A stretch of DNA of 11,422 bases, taken from CAYSPT01 sp964432985. GTDB lineage: Bacteria; Muiribacteriota; CAYSPT01. Positions within the stretch are counted from its first letter, which is position 1, and every line of letters begins with the position of its first letter. Below, piece by piece: positions 1 through 5,398 of this stretch. A model generated the notes under the pieces. That model saw nothing but the letters and a program-made list of their open reading frames with translations, made no database searches and had not been told where the DNA came from. The stretch lies in the NCBI GenBank assembly GCA_964432985.1, contig CAYSPT010000105.1, forward strand, positions 1-11,422, written 5' to 3'. Position numbers and translations under genes: made by a program.

Positions 1-594
1 ACCATCGCCATCGACCAGTTCGAGCTCTTCCTGGAAGTGCTGAAAAGCTCCCACAGGGTGAAGCTGCTCTCCAGCCCCTCCCTGATGGCCATGAACAACC
101 AGAAGGCGTTTTTGAACCAGGGCGACACCCAGCCGGTGCCCAAGTACACCTATAATGACCAGGTGGGGAAGTACGAGGTTTCCGGTTACGAGGAAAAAAA
201 CTCCGGCATCCAGTTGGACGTCACGCCCACCATTTACGACGACTATATCATTCTCGATGTGCATCCCAAGGTCACCAACTTCACCGGGTCAAGCAAGACC
301 CGGTTCGGCGACGAGATTCCCACCACCAACACCAGGGAAACCCAGACACGGGTCAAGATCTACGACGGGGAGACGCTCATCATATCGGGGATGATTCAGG
401 AAAAGATGGAGACCAGCTCCCAGAAGATACCTATCCTGGGGGAACTGCCTTTCCTGAAGAGTATTTTTACCAACAATAAGACGAGCAAGCAGAAAACCGA
501 CACCATGGTGTTTTTAACGCCGCGCGTGGTCAAACCTCATAAAACGACGCTTGCCCGTGATAACGCGCTGAAGTCTGTAAAGAAGATCAGATGA
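1..594 (+). CDS. Secretin (GspD/PilQ family), C-terminal part, 5' end outside window
   Basis: This is the C-terminal 197 codons of an outer-membrane secretin, the ring channel through which type II secretion substrates or type IV pili leave the cell. The frame is open from base 1, so the GTG at 37 is internal. Secretin-domain landmarks, in window codons, are: LLSSPSLMAMNNQKAF near 22-36, the GIQLDVTP strand at 69-76, TRETQTRV then DGETLIISGMI at about 111-132, the conserved PILGELPFLKSIF at 144-156, and the terminal MVFLTPRVV at 169-177. About 20 basic, polar residues follow before the TGA; this tail could be a pilotin-binding S-domain, but I cannot identify it as one. The N0/N1/N3 domains lie upstream, so type II secretion and type IV pilus membership cannot be separated. 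A 94-base gap separates it from the lipoprotein genes; no hairpin terminator was seen there. Confidence 0.93.
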   Translation, partial: TIAIDQFELFLEVLKSSHRVKLLSSPSLMAMNNQKAFLNQGDTQPVPKYTYNDQVGKYEVSGYEEKNSGIQLDVTPTIYDDYIILDVHPKVTNFTGSSKTRFGDEIPTTNTRETQTRVKIYDGETLIISGMIQEKMETSSQKIPILGELPFLKSIFTNNKTSKQKTDTMVFLTPRVVKPHKTTLARDNALKSVKKIR

Positions 595-688
595 TAAACG
601 AGGAGATGAATAAGCAAATCGCACCACCAGCAGATAAATGAGATCGGTAAGTTGAGGAGCAGTATGAGTAGAGAGCGAGGAGATTTAG

Positions 689-1267
689 ATGAATCTCGAT
701 ATCAATGAGAGGATGAATTACTACGGCCGCAAAGCCACCCGCATCATGGTTCTGCTCGCCATTTCTGTGATGGGAATGACGGTCTTTACCACCGGGTGCC
801 AGAATATTCTGGAGCCGGCGGCCGAAGTGGGGATCTTATCCTTCGAGCCCAACCCGCTCCAGGCGGAGTCGGGTGGGACGGACGGCGGCGCCAAACTGCC
901 GCTTACGGACTTGAAGGTCAAGGTGTTCAACGGGGTGCCGTTGACCATTGACGCATACCAGGTGTACTACATGGGACCCGACGGGAACCTGATTACCGAT
1001 CCGCCGCTTTCTTCGTCCGGGAAGCTTTCGTTGTACATCAAACCGGCGGTCACTACGGCGGATTCAACGTTGACCGAAGATGTCACCGTGTCACTCCGGG
1101 TCCTCTCTGAGGATGTGTACAACTACATCATAAACGGTACCACTATCGAGACCGGTGACGACATATCGCCGGTCACGGCAACCGTCAAACTCTACGGGGT
1201 GGATGACAACCGCAACGTGTGCTTCGCTGCCTGCCACATCCCCATAGACTCACGGTTCAAGGAATGA
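689..1267 (+). CDS. Small lipoprotein of unknown function
   Basis: I do not recognise this 192-residue protein. Residues 18-36 form a hydrophobic signal segment (IMVLLAISVMGMTVFTTG) after a basic n-region containing R14, K15 and R18. It ends at C37 in TTGCQ, a plausible though non-ideal lipobox, so the mature protein is probably a lipid-anchored periplasmic or outer-membrane protein. The mature part (from about residue 50) is rich in beta-forming residues and could be a single immunoglobulin-like domain: DLKVKVFNGVPLTIDAYQV, YYMGPDG, then LTEDVTVSLRVL. Two cysteines close to the C-terminus (NVCFAACHIP) could form a disulfide. ATG 689 is chosen because of the upstream GCGAGGAGA; the in-frame ATG at 713 has AGAGG almost touching it, which is too close. 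The gene lies downstream of the secretin and 10 nt upstream of a second lipoprotein gene. A partner or pilotin-like role with the secretin is only a possibility. Confidence 0.8.
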   Translation: MNLDINERMNYYGRKATRIMVLLAISVMGMTVFTTGCQNILEPAAEVGILSFEPNPLQAESGGTDGGAKLPLTDLKVKVFNGVPLTIDAYQVYYMGPDGNLITDPPLSSSGKLSLYIKPAVTTADSTLTEDVTVSLRVLSEDVYNYIINGTTIETGDDISPVTATVKLYGVDDNRNVCFAACHIPIDSRFKE

Positions 1268-1277
1268 GGATAGGACC

Positions 1278-3368
1278 ATGAACAGGTACCTGGAATTGAA
1301 ACAGGAAGGAAGGTTCGTCCCCCTGGCCGAGGTGACTGCAGTCGCGCTCATGTTCTGTCTGTTTGCCGCCTCGGTGGTGTTCATGGTTACGGGGTGCCAG
1401 TCCGGAGCGCGGTTCACCCGCTCGCTGGACATTGCCTATAACTGGGGAGCGGTGTCCGGCTCGGTGAAGTATTCATCGGGCCAGGTGGTACCGGAAACCG
1501 GTATCAAGATCACCAGCGGGAGCCGGACCGTCTACACCGGGTCCGACGGAACATTCACCATCGGTAACCTGGAGCCGGGAACCTACGTCCTGAGAGCCGT
1601 CTGGGACGGGACCCATACCGAGAACTGCGGTACCGTCGAAGTCACCGTTCAAGAGGGGCTTACAACCTCGCAGGATGTCGTGTTCGGCAATACCGGCCTG
1701 ATCAGCGGTACAGTGGTAGCCGGGACTGCCAAAAGTCCTGTTTCGGGGGCCCTGGTAGAGGTTGGAGACGACCGGATGACTACCGGGGAGGACGGGACGT
1801 TTCTCTTCATGGTTGCTGCAGGGACCCACTCTCTTGATGTCACGAAGAGCGGTTACCAGGATGTGAGCCAGAGCGGGATCGCCGTGGCCAAGGGAGGCGA
1901 TGTGGAGATCGAGGTAACACTGACGTCGACAGCTTCGACCTATAAAGTGTCCGGCGGTATCACCGACAGCGACAGTGCGGGAGTCGGCGGCGCCACGGTG
2001 GAGTTTACCTCCATTGCCGACAGCAGCGTGGCGGCCTCGGTCCTGACGGCCACCGACGGAACCTATCTCGTGGCAAGCATCGCCAGCGGTGATTACCTGG
2101 TCACGGTAATGAAGACAGGCTACGTTACGTCGTCCACCAATGTAACCATCGACGCTGTCAGGTCTGATTTGAATATTACCCTCGTTAAGGAGACCGAAGC
2201 AGCCACGGAAACCGGTACCATAACGGGTAAGGTAACCAGCACGGCCGACGATGCAGCCGTATCCGATGTCTATGTGAAAGCCACGCCAGGTTCCGGCTCG
2301 CCATCGTTCTATGAAGTCTACACGGGAAGTGACGGCACGTATTCGTTTTCGGTCACCTATCCCCGCAGTTACACCGTGGAAGTTACCAGGACCGGCTACC
2401 GGAGTCCCGGTTCCGAGGCGGTCACCCTGTCGAGCGCCACCACCGAGATCGTCAACTTCTCGCTGACGCCTCTCTACCGGGTGTCGGGCACCGTCAAGGA
2501 CGCCACCACCAGTGAAGGTATCGGGGGTGTTACCGTGGAGCTGGTGCGGGAGTCGGACAGCGGCATCGAGGCAGCGGTTTTGACCACCACCGACGGCGCA
2601 TTCAGCGTCCAGGTTCCCTTTGGCTATTACAGCCTGGTGGCCAAGCATACCAATTACTCGGACACTTCCGTGGTCGTCGATGTTTCCGCCGATGTCACCG
2701 GCCAGGAGGTGAGCATGGAGTACGGCCAGACGGGGCACACCGTCTCCGGCCTGGTGTACAATGTTCTTTCCACGGGAGAAACTGAAAAGGAAACGCTTTC
2801 ATTTGCCGTGCTGACGCTGACACTCGACGGTGCTGAAGACTTCAGTTACACTGCCATGTCCAACGAGAATGGGACCTTCACCATGGAGGCGGTCTACCCC
2901 GGGCAGTATGATATCCTGGCCGAAAAGGGCGGTTTCAAGGACACCACGGTCACCCGCAGGGTAGCGGGAGATGTCCCCGGCCTGGAGATTCCCATGGCCC
3001 TGGATGTGGATCCGGTAAACGCGGCCATCGCCGGGACGGTTATAGACGAAACGACCCTGGAGCCGATTACCATTGGGGACACCGTTGAGATCGTGGAGAT
3101 CTGGGGGATCTCAACCGAGGCTACCGAAGTGCTTACTGAGCGCTACGGGCGGTGTGTTGTGGATGCCGAATCGAACGGCAAGTACTACCTGCTCGACATT
3201 CCCACCAGCACCGACATGATCCTCGGGCTGTTGGGCGAGTCCGTTGAGGAAACCGTAACGGTGTATACCGTTGCCGGTACTACTCGTGAGGTCAGCCTGA
3301 GTTCCACCCGGGAGGTCAACCTGAGCTCCGCCGACAAAACCTACATATACGACATCCTGAATCCGTAA
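1278..3368 (+). CDS. Large lipoprotein with about seven carboxypeptidase-regulatory-like repeats
   Basis: This 696-residue protein has a hydrophobic segment at about residues 19-38 ending in the lipobox VTGC, with lipidated C40. The rest is a chain of about seven beta-sandwich modules resembling the carboxypeptidase regulatory-like family (PF13620/CarboxypepD_reg type). Approximate spans are 58-137, 141-218, 221-303, 313-398, 400-482, 487-577 and 582-676. Most modules show the family rhythm: VSGTV at the start, a central GA/TV strand, a (T)DGT(F/Y) turn (SDGTFTI, EDGTFLF, TDGTYLV, SDGTYSF, TDGAFSV, ENGTFTM), then (P/S)G.Y.L and a K.GY/GF strand. Modules 3 and 5 look especially alike, suggesting internal duplication. 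Such rods usually serve as surface stalks or binding modules, not enzymes; no catalytic domain is visible. Start ATG 1278 is preceded by AGGATAGGA and follows the previous stop by 10 nt, implying one operon. It ends 141 bases before the stop codon of a convergent gene. Confidence 0.88.
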   Translation: MNRYLELKQEGRFVPLAEVTAVALMFCLFAASVVFMVTGCQSGARFTRSLDIAYNWGAVSGSVKYSSGQVVPETGIKITSGSRTVYTGSDGTFTIGNLEPGTYVLRAVWDGTHTENCGTVEVTVQEGLTTSQDVVFGNTGLISGTVVAGTAKSPVSGALVEVGDDRMTTGEDGTFLFMVAAGTHSLDVTKSGYQDVSQSGIAVAKGGDVEIEVTLTSTASTYKVSGGITDSDSAGVGGATVEFTSIADSSVAASVLTATDGTYLVASIASGDYLVTVMKTGYVTSSTNVTIDAVRSDLNITLVKETEAATETGTITGKVTSTADDAAVSDVYVKATPGSGSPSFYEVYTGSDGTYSFSVTYPRSYTVEVTRTGYRSPGSEAVTLSSATTEIVNFSLTPLYRVSGTVKDATTSEGIGGVTVELVRESDSGIEAAVLTTTDGAFSVQVPFGYYSLVAKHTNYSDTSVVVDVSADVTGQEVSMEYGQTGHTVSGLVYNVLSTGETEKETLSFAVLTLTLDGAEDFSYTAMSNENGTFTMEAVYPGQYDILAEKGGFKDTTVTRRVAGDVPGLEIPMALDVDPVNAAIAGTVIDETTLEPITIGDTVEIVEIWGISTEATEVLTERYGRCVVDAESNGKYYLLDIPTSTDMILGLLGESVEETVTVYTVAGTTREVSLSSTREVNLSSADKTYIYDILNP

Positions 3369-3373
3369 TATAC

Positions 3374-3480
3374 GTCATTCGCCGGCTGCTATAGTCATTT
3401 TCCGGCTGTCATAAGTCATTGTCCGACTGTCATAAGTCATTGCCCGGCTGTCATAAGTCATTGTCCGGCCAATGTTTCTC
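3374..3480. repeat. 21-bp tandem repeat array between convergent genes
   Basis: Five consecutive units each begin with GTCATT and continue with a variable C/TCCGGCTG-like core. Unit starts are 3374, 3394, 3415, 3436 and 3457. The three middle units are exactly 21 bp and end in TGTCATAA; the first is 20 bp and the last runs into the 41-bp element described separately. Single-base changes between units (CGCCGG, TTCCGG, GTCCGA, GCCCGG, GTCCGG) show partial decay. The array fills most of the gap between the large lipoprotein gene and the convergent pseudopilin gene. No T-tract follows it in either direction, so it is not a canonical terminator. Confidence 0.85.
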
Positions 3481-3510
3481 GTCATTGTCCGGCTTGACCG
3501 GACAATCCAT
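3470..3510 (+). repeat. 41-bp palindromic dispersed element, copy A
   Basis: This element starts CAATGTTTCTCGTC and ends GACAATCCAT. It contains a perfect hairpin with arms ATTGTCCGG (3484-3492) and CCGGACAAT (3498-3506) around the loop CTTGA. It matches copy B (4706-4746) in the same orientation with only two differences, which pair with each other. Its last base is also the last base of the pseudopilin stop codon (TGA, complement of 3510-3512). It resembles REP-like or MITE-like short palindromes found dispersed in many bacterial genomes. No ORF or target-site duplication was identified. Confidence 0.85.
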
Positions 3511-4760
3511 CACAGGTCCGTGATGTTCTGCATTTGTATGAACAGGTGGATGTCCAGCGACGCCCGGGTCTCTTCCAGGTGCTTTGCCGATTCGTCCTGC
3601 TTGCCGTCGCCGTTGGCATCGTTGAAGTCGAAAAAGTTGAGGTCGATCTTCACGTAGCCGATCCCGTCGGGCGGCAGCGGTTTCCACCCGTCGTCCTCCA
3701 TGGTGACTGGTTGCCCCGAGAGAGAGATGTAGGAAAACGTGCAGCCGGCCAGCTTGTCCGCCAGCAGGCATTCCTTCGGGGCGGTGCCGGTAACGGTTCC
3801 GTCGCCGGCAAGCGTACAACTCATATCGTAGTGATAGAGTTTTCCCAGTGTCGGAGGGCTGGTCGCCGAGAAATAGGCTTCCTGGGTGAAGTAGTACGCA
3901 TCGCCGTTGAAATAGTGGGTATCGCCGTCAGTAGTGGAGCCGGTGTACGAATAGAAAACCAGCCCGTTTTGAGCGGCCACACCGAAATTGCTCCACTGAA
4001 ATCCCGGTAACTTCGGGAAGTGTTGGTCCCAAACTTCAGTAGCCCAGAAGTTGTCCTCGAAGGCATCCTCACCGAACTGTTTCCAGGCGGAAAGCCCGTT
4101 GTCCCACCAGTTTTCCCAGGTGGTTTTACCTCCAAGCTGGATATCGTTTCCCCAGGACGCGAACGTGTACCACCCGGTATTTACCTCCTCTTCGGGCCAG
4201 ATCCAGCTCCATCCCGATTCGAGGTTCCCGTTATCGTCCAGTTCTGGGTTCCATTTGTCAGTGACCCAGGTCTGCTTGAAGGCGTCACGGACCGCGTTTG
4301 AGTCTGTCCACATGGATTTCAGCGCTGACTGCTTGATGAGGCTGCCGTCGATCACGGTTCCGTCCGGAGCTTCGGTTTTCCACGTGTTTCCACCGGCAAT
4401 GCAATTCAGCCCGTTGCTGCGCGCATACCAGCCGTAGAGATACGGTTCGGCCCGGTTGATGGTGCCTTTGAGATGGCTGATGGCTACCCGGGCGTTCTGG
4501 TTGATCTCCGCCACCGCCAGCCCCGAGGTAAAGGAGGCCTGACCCACGTGGTAGAGAGCGTAGGCGGCCGACACCACCAGGAACCCGGCCGTCATAAATA
4601 CCAGCACCTCGGCCAGCGTGAATCCGGCGTTGTTCCATGTGGATCCCCCGGTCAAGCCGGAGGATGACTTATGGGTCAAGCCGGAGGATGACTTTTTCGT
4701 CAAGTCAATGTTTCTCGTCATTGTCCGACTTGATCGGACAATCCATTCTCTATAACTCAT
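3510..4760 (-). CDS. PilW/GspJ-like pseudopilin with a repeat-encoded 46-residue leader
   Basis: This 416-residue prepilin has the class III signature NNAG|FTLAEVLVFMTAG. Cleavage and N-methylation by prepilin peptidase are expected after G46, and the key Glu at mature position 5 is E51. A single hydrophobic helix follows (about 47-68), then a helix AEINQNARVAISHLKGTI as in PilW/GspJ minor pilins. The globular part is large (mature protein about 370 residues) and Trp-rich, with several Cys (DMSC, KECLL, AGCTF). Minor pseudopilins of this class usually cap or prime the pseudopilus or pilus in the inner membrane and periplasm. Start ATG 4760 overlaps the upstream gspH-like stop by 11 nt, suggesting translational coupling; the next ATG in frame is codon 14. 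Residues about 5-37 are encoded by the palindromic repeats. The C-terminus (QMQNITDL) ends exactly at the other repeat copy. PilW versus GspJ cannot be decided here. Confidence 0.85.
   Translation of the reverse strand: MSYREWIVRSSRTMTRNIDLTKKSSSGLTHKSSSGLTGGSTWNNAGFTLAEVLVFMTAGFLVVSAAYALYHVGQASFTSGLAVAEINQNARVAISHLKGTINRAEPYLYGWYARSNGLNCIAGGNTWKTEAPDGTVIDGSLIKQSALKSMWTDSNAVRDAFKQTWVTDKWNPELDDNGNLESGWSWIWPEEEVNTGWYTFASWGNDIQLGGKTTWENWWDNGLSAWKQFGEDAFEDNFWATEVWDQHFPKLPGFQWSNFGVAAQNGLVFYSYTGSTTDGDTHYFNGDAYYFTQEAYFSATSPPTLGKLYHYDMSCTLAGDGTVTGTAPKECLLADKLAGCTFSYISLSGQPVTMEDDGWKPLPPDGIGYVKIDLNFFDFNDANGDGKQDESAKHLEETRASLDIHLFIQMQNITDL
4644..4664 (-). repeat. Third hairpin of the CTTGA-loop repeat family
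   Basis: Read on the - strand, the arms are TCCTCCGG and CCGGGGGA around loop CTTGA. They pair over eight positions with one G-U wobble, which holds only in the transcript of the pseudopilin gene (- strand). The loop and CCGG core match copies A and B, but this hairpin lies in the opposite orientation and has different outer arm bases. It falls inside the region encoding the pseudopilin leader, just before the codons for the pilin cleavage motif. Confidence 0.6.
4651..4694. repeat. Two 20-bp direct repeats, 24-bp period, in the pseudopilin leader
   Basis: GTCAAGCCGGAGGATGACTT occurs at 4651-4670 and again, identical, at 4675-4694. The 24-bp period is a multiple of three, so the duplication stays in frame and encodes SSSGLT twice in the prepilin leader. 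On the - strand the unit reads CATAAGTCATCCTCCGGCTT, recognisably the same family as the CATAAGTCATTGTCCGGCT units of the 3374-3480 array, but in inverted orientation. Confidence 0.85.
4706..4746 (+). repeat. 41-bp palindromic dispersed element, copy B, inside a coding sequence
   Basis: This has the same 41-bp layout as copy A, with hairpin arms ATTGTCCGA (4720-4728) and TCGGACAAT (4734-4742) and loop CTTGA. The innermost stem pair is A-T here and G-C in copy A, a compensatory double change. The element lies inside the predicted pseudopilin frame and encodes leader residues from about W6 to D19. It begins four bases from the stop codon of the upstream gene, so it sits exactly at the gene joint. 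Confidence 0.87.
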
Positions 4761-5394
4761 AATGGACAGGGACTCCCGTCACCGGGTTGATGGTTATAGC
4801 GTGTAGTTTGCTGGTCCGCTCGTCCTGTACGCAGATCACGGCATGTTTACCGAACGGCGTTTTCCCGTCGCCGGTGGGTACCCCGTCGTGGTTGAATATC
4901 AACTGCCAGTTTTCATTATCATTGTTCCAGGAAGCCCTGGCGTTTTCCCAGAGAATCTTCACTGTACCGGAACTCCCGATACCGGCCACGTTCTTGACTC
5001 CGGTGATAGTGTCATCCGTGGGATCGATGAGCTTGATGGTGTCCTTCTCGGATAACCGGTGCTCTTCGAAACCGCCCCCCGGGTCGGCTTCCCAGAGCTT
5101 TTTCTGCTTGTTATTCCTGTACATCCGGGTAATGATCCAGTTTCGGTTTTCGGGAAACTCGAACCCGAAAGCGATCTCTTCCACGGTCTCTCCTTGCAGA
5201 TCGACCACTTCACACTCCGTCAGGGCGCGGGCCTGCATAGTCCGGATCAGCGAGCACAGGTTCTGGATATCGGTCCTGGTCTGGGCCAGGTGGTAGAAAT
5301 CAAAGAGTTGAGGTGAGATGACGGTGATAAACACTCCGATTATCACGACGACGGTCAGGAGTTCGATCAGGGTAAAACCTCTCGCCTTTGACAT
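4750..5394 (-). CDS. GspH/FimT-like pseudopilin
   Basis: This 214-residue prepilin begins MSKARG|FTLIELLTVVVIIG: a short basic six-residue leader, cleavage after G6, and Glu at mature position 5 (E11). A hydrophobic helix covers about 9-28. A helical stretch with RTDIQNLCSLIRTMQARA follows, typical of GspH/FimT proteins. The C-terminal half has the family-like layout of strands ending INPVTGVPVHYEL, comparable to the usual SPTGRV ending. GspH-type proteins are minor pseudopilins at or near the tip of type II pseudopili or type IV pili. The frame extends upstream to 5553, but that part lies inside the kinase gene, and a start at 5394 gives a canonical leader 4 nt after the kinase stop with AAGG just upstream. 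It overlaps the downstream pseudopilin gene by 11 nt. GspH and FimT/FimU names cannot be separated from this sequence alone. Confidence 0.9.
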   Translation of the reverse strand: MSKARGFTLIELLTVVVIIGVFITVISPQLFDFYHLAQTRTDIQNLCSLIRTMQARALTECEVVDLQGETVEEIAFGFEFPENRNWIITRMYRNNKQKKLWEADPGGGFEEHRLSEKDTIKLIDPTDDTITGVKNVAGIGSSGTVKILWENARASWNNDNENWQLIFNHDGVPTGDGKTPFGKHAVICVQDERTSKLHAITINPVTGVPVHYEL

Positions 5395-5398
5395 GACC

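Noticed and set aside
1473..2738. 421-codon open frame on the - strand
   Set aside because: It lies wholly antisense to the repeat lipoprotein, whose domain motifs and signal peptide are clear. The translation is Gly/Arg/His-rich without recognisable motifs and reflects the codon bias of the + strand gene.
3484..3506. Hairpin as a rho-independent terminator for the convergent genes
   Set aside because: The stem is strong, but no T-rich tract follows on either strand, and a near-identical hairpin sits inside the start of a coding region. It fits a dispersed palindromic repeat better.
3374..3510. Tandem repeats as a CRISPR array
   Set aside because: Units are about 21 bp and directly adjacent, with no unique spacers, and no cas genes are present.
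4285..4638. - strand frame starting MEQRRIHAG after GGGGGATCCAC, as an alternative start for the pseudopilin
   Set aside because: The ribosome-binding site looks good, but this ATG is in a different frame from the pilin motif and the translation is Arg/Gly-rich nonsense. It would require a frameshift for which there is no evidence.
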